From assembly GCA_033060915.1 (NCBI GenBank), contig CM065386.1, positions 6,554,001 to 6,618,000 of the forward strand: DNA of 64,000 bases. Direction: 5' to 3'. The notes under the pieces are model-generated. The model was not told the DNA's origin and did no database searches. It worked only from the letters and a program-made list of their open reading frames with translations. Both the position numbers and the translations under genes were made by a program. This document shows positions 24,801-36,501 of the stretch, piece by piece. The DNA is from Euryodendron excelsum (Eukaryota > Streptophyta > Magnoliopsida > Ericales > Pentaphylacaceae). The stretch's first letter is position 1. Each line of letters starts with the position of its first letter.

Positions 24801-27800
24801 CAAATCTTGCGGTTATACATTGCACATATTTGGAGTGATTCAAATAGGCACTCAAGGGGCCTTGATCCACATACCTACAAAAAGAAGAAGGAAGAGGCCG
24901 GGAGGAAGGGAGGAGGAGGAGGAAGGGGGGGAGTGGGGGAGGATAAGGTTGCAAGCTTTTGCTTGCCCTGTCATGTCAAAATAATGAGATCATGATACTG
25001 TAAAATGTAGACACACCACAATCCTCGCTAGAATTAAAATGCAGCATGAGAAGTGCTAACATAGATCAAAATACATAATAAAAGACTTCGCTTATAAATG
25101 ATATCATACAGGAGGCACCACATACAACATATGGCAAATATTAGCACAGGCACACGCACAGAGTGGAATTATACAAATGTAAGTTAACAATGTCAAACCT
25201 CATAAAAGAGCTCCAAAACACTCAAAGTTATGAGTGTATCATTCGCATTGCTCACTTCTGCCTCTAATAGACTCAGAAGATTTGAGTTGTAAACTACAGA
25301 TGCCACAGAGCTGGAAATAGAGCATAGCTTCACAATTAAAGCTAAAATCCGGAACCGTCCCTGAAACACATTTAAGGGAAAGAAAGCACTCAGAGAAACA
25401 ATTGACAAATAATCTCAATTTCATATAGAGTGGGCATGATCATAACCAGCACAGCTCATTGAGATTTAGATAAAAGTCATGCTTGCTGCACTTGATATAT
25501 ATCCAGTGGAGATGACCATTTTTCAAGTAACCTCAAGGACACTGATAAAAGTTTGTCATATCTGGCATTGTTAAAAGAGGTTAAGACAGTAAACAGAAAG
25601 GTATGAAACTATCACATTGGGGCATGGGTCTAAATTCACATATGCTTATACATGGCTAATATGATTTGGTTACTCAGCAAGTTCAACTGAGCTTCGATAG
25701 TAGTACCAGCTCAAGAAACAAGAGCCACAATTATAACAAAACTGCTCACTAATTTGAGCACTTGGTGCTGAATGCTCACTAAATTTCATAAACCTAATTT
25801 ATCAATTAGGTAGTATCAACTACTATACCAGTGATGAGCATCCTGCTGCTAAATTTCTGAGATGAGTAGCTTCATTGATATTAGCTGGAAAGATGATGTC
25901 CTACATAAAATAAGATAAAATAAAATAAAATAAACATTAGGATTCAGGATTCATAGAAAATCATCATATTGCTCAGTGCAAGATAAAAGAAGCATTCACA
26001 GGTGAGGTTCTCTTATGTTCTCCAAAAACAAAATTAAAAATTAAAAAAGCTTTCGACTCCAAGAAGACAAGTAGCAGCCAAGTCCTTACCATTCCTTCTG
26101 CAGAGCCTGCCAAATTCCTAATTGCATCCATTGATGCAGTAGCAACTTGTTCATCACTAGAGACAATAAAGCAATTAATTTCACATCCTTTACTTTCACA
26201 TTTCCCATGATTTATGGTACAGAATGATATACAGACAGCAAAATAAAGAAGATACTATAAAGGTAACTTCAAATACAATGATCCTCATATGATAACATCT
26301 GTTCAAGAAACACCAAAGCAACTATAAATTAAAATGTAGAAACACTAGATAAACCTCTAAGAGGAGATAACCTGCACAGATACTTTCTGCAGTGCGACTT
26401 GAACCCCTTCAAGGAGTCACAATGCCAGTAAAACATTGTGCTAGCTAGATCATAAATCCGGACGATATTTTGAGGACATCTGGAGTGATACCGTTCTCTT
26501 GCCATAGATGATCCCTACGTTGCCTTATTGGCAATTTAGGTGAATCAGGTGTCAGGTATATTCTTGAGGAAGCACAATTCCCCTATCTTTTGTAATCTTT
26601 ATGGAGTCAATGGTGCAATTAGAGGCTAGAGCTTAAGTGTGTGATCTTCTTTAGCTCTTGGAAATAAAAGAACTTATCCAATACTTTAGAGGGTAAAGGT
26701 CGTAAGTCATAACCACCACATGAGAAGATGGATTAGAGATGGCATGGGGATTGGATTTATTTAAAATCATTAAACAAAATCAATCAGTGTTTTGAGGAAT
26801 GTCAAAAATTTGCTCGGTTGCAGTTCAAAATCAGCCAACAACATTGTTTCAAGGTTTTGAAAGATCCCCTCAATTGGTTCTACTAGAATTATTGTCAACC
26901 ACATGAAGTTTTGCTCGAAGCACCGAAAAAGGGTGTTTGAAATAGCAGAAATGCTAGAACAGAATAACAAGGTTATTAGTGAGATCATATACAGCCACAG
27001 AGTTACTCCAACAATACACAAAACTTTATAATGACTAGGTCAAATACATGTCATAAACAAGCACAGATAAACCCTCTAACTTGATAGTAGATCATAAAAA
27101 TGACACAGAGAGCACAATCTCCAAAGACAAGAAGGGTGTCTCAAGACTAAAATGAGTGCTCTAACCGAAAATAGCATAGCTAGATTATAACTCACTCTTT
27201 CCCCCAAATAAAAAATACGAATATATCATTCAGCTGACTCCTTAACACATTCCACGTCTTTTTGTTTTTCAAAGTATTCCCAGTAACCAAAAAGTAAATG
27301 ATGATGACAAAACTTCATCATCACAAGTGAATAAATTAATTAAAATTGCAATAAAAAAGCCAAATGCAAAAACCAAAAATGGATGTTCTGGCAGCTTACC
27401 CATCAATAAGGCACTTAAGCAAAAGCGGATACACATCGTACTCAACAACTAGCCGTGCAGCAGAAACAGTGGTTTCATCAGAATTCTCCAAAAGGCAAGA
27501 AACCTGCCAGAGTTGTCGTAATGTCAAAGCCAGTTAAACAATAAATTCTATTTGGTGTATTAATAAACTACAATTTTATCAGTGTCTTGCAATAAAATAA
27601 TTCTAAGTCCAAAAAAAAAAAAGGCAAAACAATGACAAGCAAGTAGTTCCAAGAATGCCAAAACCTCAGTTTTATACATTGATTTAATAAGCATACTACT
27701 GCAAGACTATGGGTCTGATAACAGCAACCATATCACTAAGTATGTGGTGCTTTTCAGTTATTGACGAACTTGTAGAGGGATGATTCACAATCAATTGGAT

Positions 27801-30478
27801 CATGTTCTTCTCGGGTAGTCTATATAAATAATGTGTCTGCTTTCTGCAAATATCGGGACTACCAAGCCCTTCTACATGAACCTACATGAACCGCCTCTAT
27901 CCAGAAAAACACTCATCCTTTATATAGAGAAAGGATTGCAACTTTTCAAATCCTATTGGATGTATTCTCAACGGTTTTTCTAAACAAACAACGGCATAAA
28001 AAAACATAGCATTGACATACTTCAGTTTCTGGATAAGTAAAGCATAGACTCAATGGAGTCCAAAGGAGGACACAAGCCACGTACACAAGGAGCATACAGG
28101 ATCACAAAAGTATGCTCGGAGAAGGAAAAAACATGTCACCTAAAAGATCAACAAAAAGATCTACAAAAGAATATAATAGATGCATAACACTTCATCTAAT
28201 ACGCTCTCTAGAATTGATGCATGATGTCATACAGTGCAGGCGAACATATGATTGACTTTTAACAAGGCCATTTTTGCTTTTCAAGTAATCTTTGCCCCCA
28301 AATTGAGAAGAATCAACTTCTATGAACGAGCTAACGAATTTGATAAGTACAAGCAACAAAACTAATAGCCTATTAGTTGTGTTGCATGGATTCGGGTACG
28401 GGTATCGGATGCAGGTATGGGTCTAAATGTCAATTCATCTAATTCCCCTGTCCACAAAGATATGGCAAAATATTCATATTTCTTACTTAGATTTCTTTTA
28501 TTTTATTGGATAAAATAATGTTTACAAAGTGCTATAAAGCATTTCATACATAATATAGGAGTTTTATTAATATTTATATGGTAAACCCGAATTACTATAT
28601 ATTTTTGTTAGGTGAATATCCAACAATACATGTCGGGCACTTATTTCATACCCTTAGCAAGTGTCAAGTGTCCGACATGGGTACTTCATACATTGTAGAA
28701 GAGTCTGGGCAACATAGGCCAATAGTTTGTACGCATCTCTCTTTTTTTCTTTTCAAAGCTAATAGTTTGTATGCAGCTCTCGTTTTTTTTTTTTAACCAC
28801 AGGTCCACAACTATTCAACAGGCTTTGTACTAATATATTACTACAAATACAACTTTTTGCACTTCTGATTCCTTAGGAATTGGGCAAAACCTGTGCTGTA
28901 TATGGGACACAGGGACAGGATACCTAGCATCTCATATGTATTAAGCCTATACTATAGGGTGTTACTGGGTACATTAAAAAATTCATAACATACGAGCACA
29001 CATCCTTGCATATATTTACCTACATATATATATATGCACTCCCACATATATACATAGCCCATAAGAGTATTGATGCTACAGGAGAGTGCAGAAAAAACCA
29101 ATAAATTAACTTGGCAGAAAACCTCGGCAGGAACATGTGAATAGTCTATTATCCAATGAATGAATGGAAGCAAGATGATAAAGTTGAAATTGTTAAAACA
29201 TACGTACGGTTTTACAAGCCATACATCTGACTTTTTGAGAATCTGCCCCCAGACCAACTACTATGAAAGGCTGAAAAAATAGCAGAGATAGCTTAGAAGT
29301 ATAAGAGCAATCATACTTTTTTAAAAAATTAAATAAAGAAAACTCAGCACATGCCAACATGCATATACACACGTCAGCTTCAGTTAGAGAAGAATATGCA
29401 GTCAGAGGATTATGTCTTGATCTCTAAGGGATTAAAAAATGTGTAGATGTAATTGAACAAAATCTTATCCAAAATTTTTATCTAACACTAGCTTCATCGT
29501 AGCTCTCTTAAAGTTTTCAGAATGCATGTCAACATGTCTATGTATATATGTGAACACATTAAAATTATATCAACAGAAATATAATTAGCTTGAGAAGGAT
29601 AACAGAAGTTAATCATTTCACGTGTAACCCATACTCCATCCTTTGCCATTACCTGGGGTTTTTTATTCTCAATGTCAAGGAATTTAATTGAATTGAGATT
29701 ATTTACCACTCTCGTCTTGTCCGGTAAAAATTGTAATCACATTCTCAATGTTCGACTAGAAAAATAGAACCAAAGTTGATCATTGCAAATAGATCCGCTA
29801 ACTGTTGTATTTCAATATTGGGAGCCACCTGAAGGGGTAATTTATATTACAAGTGGCATGAATAAATCAATTTTTCCAATAAACTACACATACCATGTAC
29901 TGTGGAATGAGGGACGCTCCGTATTTTGTCCTAAATATCCTCTCCAAGCAAGCAACCAAAGCATTTTCAAGACCAGGCACATCCCCTTTCGTTTGTAAAG
30001 CACTGCAAGCAACATTATACTGTCATTGAAACGAATTTAAATTTGCAACATCAGATTTTATAGTGATTTTGAGCTAGTAAACAGAAACAAATTCCAACTC
30101 AGTGAAAATAGAACAACTTACGAAACCCAAATGCAATAAATCAAGAACAGGTCGTTGTCAAATAAAAATACCCAAGTGATGTATGTACGTACATATGTAT
30201 TTACAGAGAGAGAGAGAGAGTTACTTAATGATGACTGGAAGCGGGAAGCGGTCAAAGAATTCTTTTGCCGAAGCGTCGGACTGAATTCCTGGTATGATGA
30301 CATATAAGGGGAAAGGTTATATATGTTCATATATATATATATACACACACAAATAGGTGAATGTAAGGTTCAAGAAGTGAAGAAGAACTCTGAAGAGTCG
30401 ATTACCGGGATGATAGGCGAAATCTGAAGCTGCCTCCAGTAATTGACTGGGATCGTTAACTGAAAATTCCTCTTCCAT
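7182..30478 (-). CDS. 26S proteasome assembly chaperone PSMD5/S5b-like ARM/HEAT-repeat protein
   Basis: Seventeen exons, 5' to 3' on the - strand: 30478-30406, 30288-30225, 30002-29894, 29270-29208, 27503-27400, 26156-26090, 25900-25829, 25360-25199, 15106-15033, 14948-14851, 13086-12979, 11276-11179, 10822-10685, 10341-10294, 9630-9516, 7672-7572, 7268-7182. All introns are GT-AG, every junction keeps phase, and the product is 526 residues, close to the length of human PSMD5. The family chaperones the proteasome base (Rpt ring) and dissociates before the holoenzyme forms. Family-like segments include VIINALQTKGDVPGLENAL, LVACLERIFRTKYGASLIPQ, RHVVDAAFDRHGRGKQL and YRLITGLVARPW. The protein is all-helical ARM/HEAT-like with no membrane segment. 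The C-terminus is MTADRF then stop. It corresponds to At3g15180 (from memory). No frameshift or stop interrupts any exon despite 10 kb of transposons in intron 8. Confidence 0.93.
7269..15032 (-). other. Introns 9-16 of the PSMD5-like gene
   Basis: Intron spans in gene order are 14949-15032, 13087-14850, 11277-12978, 10823-11178, 10342-10684, 9631-10293, 7673-9515 and 7269-7571. No second gene was found in them. A proline- and serine-rich open frame at 8309-8725 (+) has no recognisable domain and sits in intron 15. A stretch near 13970-14100 (tgggatgggatgggcatgg) resembles one end of a common plant MITE, but its partner end was not found. Confidence 0.7.
17697..18195 (+). mobile_element. tRNA-derived SINE-like head interrupted by a MITE
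   Basis: On + the flanks of the MITE read tagcctagcggt (17697-17708, like a pol III A box) and aagtttaaatctc (18183-18195, like a B box). If the MITE and one copy of its target duplication are removed, the two boxes lie about 36 bp apart, as in tRNA-derived SINEs. The 3' end of the putative SINE was not identified. The call rests on box similarity alone. Confidence 0.4.
17718..18148. mobile_element. hAT-type MITE with 8-bp target site duplication
   Basis: Terminal inverted repeats of about 17 bp, ctaagaagcatgaacac on the left and gtgtccatgcttcttag on the right, differ at one position. The element is flanked by identical 8-bp copies of atttcaat (17710-17717 and 18149-18156), the target length typical of hAT transposases. 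The 431-bp interior is non-coding and rich in repeated acacggacac words near both ends, so mobilisation would need a transposase from elsewhere. Confidence 0.8.
18499..19954 (+). repeat. Left LTR of the gypsy-derived element
   Basis: It begins tgattacactccaaaagtgc and ends gattca. It aligns end to end with the right LTR with scattered substitutions and lacks an insert of about 85 bp that the right LTR has near 23640-23735. Confidence 0.85.
19960..19980 (+). other. Primer-binding-like site of the LTR retrotransposon
   Basis: The sequence tgacgccattgttagggatcg lies directly after the left LTR. Allowing about five transition-type differences, it matches the tggcgcc...ggggatcg site used by many plant gypsy elements. 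The differences fit methylated-cytosine decay. Confidence 0.6.
20515..20889 (+). pseudogene. gag-like leader remnant of the LTR retrotransposon
   Basis: The frame running into the 20671-20889 stretch reads through a duplicated short motif, RSLRDYIQANE followed by RPLRDCIRANG. LRDY-type leaders are usual at the start of gag in Athila/Tat-like gypsy elements. It ends at a stop at 20887-20889 and lacks the rest of gag. Family placement is inferred. Confidence 0.5.
20936..21649 (+). pseudogene. gag-pol remnant with the C-terminal part of a retropepsin domain
   Basis: This open frame has 237 codons. Its first half is acidic, with many EESEEEKRE-like runs. Residues about 128-170 read IPIVLGHPFLATSNALINCR and then NGVMKLSFGN, the conserved C-terminal part of plant gypsy aspartic proteases. 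The catalytic D-T/S-G triad region expected just upstream is absent, so the protease should be inactive. It is followed directly by low-complexity T18G34 DNA and no polymerase domains. Confidence 0.75.
21781..21832 (+). repeat. T18-G34 homopolymer junction
   Basis: Eighteen T (21781-21798) are followed directly by 34 G (21799-21832), inside the internal region of the LTR retrotransposon. The tract is a potential G-quadruplex former, and its exact length may be unreliable in an assembly. Confidence 0.9.
23331..24842 (+). repeat. Right LTR of the gypsy-derived element
   Basis: It begins tgattgcactccaaaagtgc and ends gattca. Compared with the left LTR it carries about 85 extra bases near 23640-23735, containing several copies of a GTTCGAAC-like palindromic motif (attcgaacg, gttcaaacg, gtccgaacg, gttcgaacc). 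Confidence 0.85.
28381..28712. mobile_element. MITE-like repeat in intron 4 of the PSMD5-like gene
   Basis: The ends are imperfect inverted repeats: gtgttgcatggattc on the left, and gagtctgggcaacatagg on the right, whose complement reads cctatgttgcccagactc. Inside are gggtacgggtatcgg on one side and gtgtccgacatgggtac on the other, as in common plant repeats of this kind. No target duplication could be fixed. Confidence 0.4.
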
Positions 30479-33400
30479 GGCCTACAGGGAAGACGATAGA
30501 GACAGAGAGAGGGAAACAGAGACGGTGCAAAACCCTGATTATTTATTTGAGTTTCGAATAAAATGTTAAACGCAATCGGCAAAAGTAGAGAATATATACA
30601 AATGAAAAAAACCCATGACGGGTTGTGGTGTACTTAGCCGGTGTGTGTGACTCTTTCGCGTGTGTTGTGTCTTGCACTCTGTTCCAAAAGACAAATATTA
30701 ATAATTTTATTCAGGAAAATATTTAGAGCTGCTTGGAACTTGAAGAAAAGGGGAAGGGAAAGGAAGTGGGAGGAAAAGTAATTTTTTAAAAACTCAAAGA
30801 AAATCATAAATAAAATAATAATGTGCAGATAAAAAGAGAAAATAAGAAAGAAAAATAAAAGGATTCTTATATCTCCGGACTAAAAACCGAACAGAGAGAT
30901 TAACAAAAAAACATATTTTTTTTTTATTTTTTGTATTGTCATTTGAATAAGAATAAGAGAAAAAATACTTTAAAAAATATCTATATAATAAGATACAACT
31001 TTTTTTTTTAAATGTCTCCGTCAAATATGTATTTAACAGTTGTAGTTTATTATAATCATAAACCTTCTGTATCTCTCGAGAGTCTTTTCAAACCTCACAG
31101 ATCTTAGAAATTTTTGTTCCTTAAACTTTTTGATTGATTTTTTCATTAGTCAAACATCAACGTAAAAATTATTTTCGACACTCTTCGGTGAAGATATATT
31201 GTAATTACACTTAACAAATATACTGTTACTTTTAATATGCATAGCTAATATTTTATTTAAAAATACCGTAGACACGGATAATTCACTTGTAGCTATATAT
31301 AGCATTACTTATGTTAAAATACATTTCTTATTTTTTTCTTACCGTCCAGCCATAATCAAGTATGATGTCCAAGAGGTCGAAGCGAATGATGAGCCTGTGC
31401 TAAGATAACAGGGGTGGAAATTCATCGGACCAGGTCATGTTTGGGACAGGCTTATACTAAAAATAATTTCTATTAAGCTTAAAATTAAATTCAAAGTCTA
31501 CTCAAAATAAAAATTATATGTCCAAGCCTACCCCTTTAACCTATCAAAAAATTTTAAAAAAAATATTAACTAATATATATTATAATTATATAGATTTATT
31601 AAAATACATAACTAAATCATTCTATATACATTTTGGGTTAGGTCGAACTTTAAACAAAATTTTCAAACTCATCCATTAATTTAATCGGTCTTAAAAAAAT
31701 TTTAAACCTTATAAATGATGGGCGGGTTTAATAGGCCATTGTACCCATGCCACACCTATGCGATAACCAATAAAATGGTAAAATATTGGTTATAATTATT
31801 GTACCATGTCATCAAGCTAAGTAGATACAATGAGCCAATGCTAGATAATCACATGTTCGTGTTCAGTCATAATTATCAAAATATCATATTGTTTTAGGAA
31901 AATTTTTAAATTTTAAGTGTTAGGTTAAAATTTAAAATTTTGACATAACACTTATGATAATTAGAATTTACATGGTTATGTGGCTATAAATTATTGGCTT
32001 GTTACCCAAATTATTCTCAACATTAAAAATATTTATTGTTAATTTTGATACCATGTCATCGTATTGCCATAGCATCACGAACCAACTAAATCATACCAAA
32101 ATTAGAGTTTTTATCATAAACTGTGAAATCTTAATCTCATAATTTTACAATTAGTTTAATTACATATTAAAATTAGTTGAATTAGTTTGCTTAATTTAAT
32201 TTACATCTATTACATGGTTAATTATAAATTGTGTGTGCAACACATGTCATTTTATTATTGGTGAGTTATTAGTAAGTCATTGGTGAGTGGATGAACAAGT
32301 CATTAGTGAGTTAGATAGTGAGTTAGTAGTGAGTGTATGCATAGAATAGTCAAGGGAATCTAAAAGAAGAATGAAGATAAGAGAGAACAAGGAGACAGAG
32401 AAAGACAGAAAAGAACAAAAATAAATAAAATAAATACTAGTGGAGGTAAGTGGTCTAGCATCCTTAAAGAGAGGGGAATCTTAAATGGGTGTTGGTGGGT
32501 TGGTCTCATTCTTACAAAGGGGGGAGAGATGGAGAGAGAAGAAGAAGATAAGAGAAAGGCAAAAAAAAAAAAAAAAAAAAGAGTAAGAAGAAGAGAGGAG
32601 AAAGGAGATAGAGAAGTGAAGGAAGAGGAAATTGAAGGGAAAAGCTTGTGTCTTCATTCTTAAGGTGAGATATCTCGTATTTATATTTGTGTATGATATA
32701 TTCACGATTTCTTACGTGTTTATATGCATTATATGCCATGTGAATGGGAGTAGGAGGTGAGATATTACATAGTAAAAGCTTACAATCATCCATGGAAGCT
32801 ATAACAGAGTCGTCTCTATGAAAATGCTACTGTTTGAATACGTTTTGACCTGGCTAAAAATATTATTTGTGGCTGAATTCTTAAAAATTTTAAATTAGAG
32901 TTGTAATAGTAATTTGGGTTTTGATTTTACTCAACAATATTTTATTTTTGAATTATGTTGAATTTTTTAAATAAGACTGTCTCTATTAAATTATGATGCC
33001 CAGATCTGCAACCCCTAGGTTGACTAACATTCAACAAAGTTAGAGTGATTCAAAAATTATTAAATTTTTATTGTATCTATTATAAATGTGCATGAGAATA
33101 CATATCAAAATTCATATCATTTTGATATCGTTTACCTGTGTTAAAAAAATCTCAAAAATAGATTATTTGCAATTGGATTCTCATTTCTGCAGCATTGTCA
33201 TATTTTATAAAATACTAAATAAATACGTAAGTTTGTTCAATAAATGTACAATTTGGTATGAATACTCTCTGATATATCTATTTTGTATTCTCCAAGTTTT
33301 GAAATTGTTTGGTATAAACTCACAAAGTTATGCACAGATTATAAAGTATATGTCAGTTTTGATAGATTAGAGGACTTAGCGGATTTTGATACTTTTGAGT

Positions 33401-35859
33401 TATTGCATTGCATCAAGAATTTAACTGAGGTTATCATATAGCATTTCTAATGTATAATTTCAATTCTATGATTTGTTTGGGGTGTCTAAATTATATTTGA
33501 TTATTTTTGTGGAATTATACACTGAGTTTCATAAAGTAATACGGTTGTGGTGATAAAAGCTAGCTGAAAGCAAGATCCTTCAATGTCAACCAATAAGTGA
33601 TCTCTGGACAGATGGGGTTTTGAGATAATCCTATTCACATTGAATGAATTGTTTGTTTTCTATATGTATGGCGGTAATAAATTCATATGAGGTGTTAAAG
33701 GTGTTCATATATGAGGTGAAATTGATATTTATATATGAGAAGTTATGTGGAGATATTAATAATTATATATATGGTAGCATTGCATACCATCTATATTGTA
33801 TATCTTACATTGCACTCGAGAGAGTTAACCACAGTTAGTTAACCAATATTTAGTCATGATGGATTAGCATAGGAGTGCCACGGTGGACATTTATTGATAA
33901 TGCTCTATCAATATATTGAGGGCATTCATTGATAACGCGCCATCAATATATTGGGCCAATGTTATCTAAAATTACACGCATGTGTATGTGATACATTCAT
34001 TGCATTGAGGCATCCATGATATATACATTGGATATATATATTGATCATTTATACCTAGGTGTGCATTGTAGTTGCTTATTATTATTCTTTGTGAATTTGT
34101 TTATCTACCGTGAGCACATTGATTTTTAGCTCATGTCCACATAGACCTTTTTGACAGGTGAGCAAAGAATGTAATTCGGTTCACTGTAGTCTTGGTCCTT
34201 ACCGTGGTGGTATTCATGCCAGTGTCAGGATATCTAGTCTTGGAACTTGAGAGAGTTCTATTGTCTTATTTTCGATTTTTTGGTTATGTTTTATATGGGA
34301 CGTTGGGTTTTTATGTTATGTTTTATATTAACATGGTATGATGGTAGAGAATTTTGGAAGATTGTTGATTTTTTTTCAGTTGAAAATGTATTTATAATTT
34401 ATGATTTCCTTTGATGTATCTTGGAAACCTTATTATATTTTTATCATTATATTGTTTATTTATTATATTTTGTTGCGTTCTTTTTCTCGGATATGTGTTA
34501 AGGTGTCGTTCACAGGTACGATAGCCTGTACAATCACGTATCGCCTAATATGACATAATTAATATCTTATTGAGTTTGGTGTATGACATAAACACTTATA
34601 ATTAAAGAGTTAGTTAAAATATTTTGTCTATGCTATTAGCTAACTAACATGACATCTCACCACATATATTCGCGTTAATTTTTTTATTTGATTTGTAATG
34701 CCATAATAGAAACAATGACTTTTAATATAAGTAGTGGCGTAGCCAGGAAATTAATTCAGGGTGGCAACCATTAATCACAATCAATATAAAAATTTATTTT
34801 TTAATCAACATTGGGACATTTTATTTCTTATATATACAATGTATATTATTTTTATTAATATATAAATAGGTCTTTCAAACAAAATAACTATTTAAATTGG
34901 ACATTTATATATTTTCATAGTAAAAAATTGAAAAACATTTATGTTGACTCAAGGTTGGTCTCCATGATGATTTTGATGATAAATAAATCTTGTGTTATTT
35001 TATTAACGCATTTACTTAGTGTACAGATTAATAAAGTTTATAATTTAGACTTAAAATTTAACTTTAAGTCTAATATATGTCAAAGTGAATGCACAGCAAG
35101 TTCAGAATCAAGTAATAAAATCTAAGAGCTATGTAATGAACCAAACAGAGCATTAACTCCTATTTCTACTTCAAATAAATATTTTGCATTCGAAGAGATT
35201 GAAGGTGTTAAAATAAGGCTCTCATAAAGTATGTATAGACTCAATGAAGTTGTATTGCACTCAAAGAAATTGAAAATTTCATCAGAGTATGCAAAAGTTA
35301 GTTAAAGATGATTTGATTATAAAGAGATTGAAAAAGTTCAAAAGAAAACTTCGTCAAGTGTGTAAAAGGTCGATTCAAGATAATGTGATTGGAAGTTGCT
35401 TGAGAAGAAGACTCATCTTGATTGTCTGATCTATGCATAGAATCCGAGTGAAGAATTATTCTGAGATGTAAGGAATCAATGAAAACGATATGTATGAAGA
35501 GATTTCATCACGCTTACAAAAGTTTCATTGAGGTGATTCCAAAGAAGAAAGAAGATTTGTTAGAGAACAAATCGGCAATGAAAATAATACTTCAACAATA
35601 GCAGCAAGAGCATGGCAATGAAAGAGAAAGATCAACAAAAGAACTCAACATTGATAAGAATGAAACCCTAACAGTTTGAAAATCAAGAAAAGATGAATAT
35701 CAAGTGATTGATTCAATCCAAGTTGAATAAAAGTTAACCTTGATGAGTTAAAAGAGTTTTGATTGATCATCATACTCAAAAGAAAACACTTCTTGAAGAT
35801 CTTATAATATGACTGAAGATGAACTTGATCATTGAACGACAGAATGATAATTTCGGGGC

Positions 35860-36400
35860 AATGAGTCCACTCATGGAAAATAAAGAGTCGACTCACAAAA
35901 ACAGAAGCAAAAGTGTAAAGACAAAATGAGCAATGAGCCAATTGTAAGAGTGCATTCAGCTTCACATTCACCCCCCCTCCACACCATAACCCCCACCCCC
36001 CCCCCTTCCACCAAACCATGCCCCCCCCAAGCTCCACATCAAACCACCCAGTTTTCCATCTCACAGTGAACACACTCTCCACCCCCCAACAAGAAGTATG
36101 GCCTCCCTCTCTACCATGAGTTGACACCACTACCCCTGGACTGTCCACTCACCATGACTCATAGGAATGAAGAGTCGCCCCATGAAGACAGAAGCAAAAT
36201 CTTGAAGATCAAATGATTAATGAGTCGACCTTTGAATATAAATAATCGACTCATGAAAATTGAAACAAAGATTTATGTGCAATAAGCCGACTCACGAAGA
36301 CAGAAGCAAAATGACTTGAAGACAGAATGATCACTGAGCCGACTCATGGATATGAAGAGTCGATACATGGAGACAGTGGACAATATGGAGACAGTGGACA
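35860..36400 (+). repeat. Diverged tandem units with TGAGTCGACTCA-like palindromes
   Basis: Units share a gagtcgactca-like core followed by gaagacagaagcaaaat and then an attaatgagtcgac-like segment. Copies are visible near 35864-35915, 36160-36215, 36284-36310 and 36338-36370. The consensus core TGAGTCGACTCA is its own reverse complement and contains the TGACTCA-type bZIP half-site pattern. Confidence 0.65.
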
Positions 36401-36501
36401 ATATCTGAAAAATGCAAATAACGGAGTCGACATCATTAAATAAGGGGGGGGGGGCCATGGTGTTTGGGGGGGGGGGTGCTACATTCAAGAGTGGGGGGGG
36501 G
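35957..36501. repeat. Paired C-rich and G-rich low-complexity tracts
   Basis: C-runs lie at about 35966-36025, including an uninterrupted run of about 14 C near 35991-36004. G-runs of 8 to 12 lie at about 36447-36501. The two are complementary in composition, about 450 bp apart, so they could pair in a single strand or form quadruplex/i-motif structures. No gene is supported in either. Confidence 0.6.

Larger units (their letters stand above)
18499..24842 (+). mobile_element. Non-autonomous LTR retrotransposon (Ty3/gypsy-derived)
   Basis: Two direct LTRs (18499-19954, 23331-24842) begin with TG and end with CA. They bound about 3.4 kb of internal DNA. The flanking bases are gatag on the left and aatag on the right, a 4-of-5 match expected of an old 5-bp target duplication. 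A primer-binding-like site (19960-19980, tgacgccattgttagggatcg) resembles the tRNA-Asp-type site common in plant gypsy elements, with changes that look like C-to-T/G-to-A decay. Only gag-like and protease-tail fragments are present. No reverse transcriptase, RNase H or integrase was found, so movement would need enzymes from another element. It lies in intron 8 of the PSMD5-like gene, opposite to the gene's orientation. Confidence 0.85.
15107..25198 (-). other. Intron 8 of the PSMD5-like gene, about 10.1 kb, transposon-filled
   Basis: The donor follows exon 8 (tatgag/gtttga on -) and the acceptor is gatgaag before ttggcagaa. Inside are a SINE-like remnant split by a hAT-type MITE (17697-18195) and an LTR retrotransposon (18499-24842). 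15107-17690 and 24843-25198 show no gene. 24890-24950 and 16960-16990 are short purine-rich tracts. The other introns of this gene are 84 bp to 1.8 kb, so intron 8 is an outlier, and about two thirds of it is identifiable mobile DNA. Confidence 0.85.

Noticed and set aside
35645..36148. 167-codon open frame on -
   Set aside because: It is produced by C-rich low-complexity DNA and LTR-like repeat. The Gly/Trp-rich part is just translated homopolymer-like sequence.
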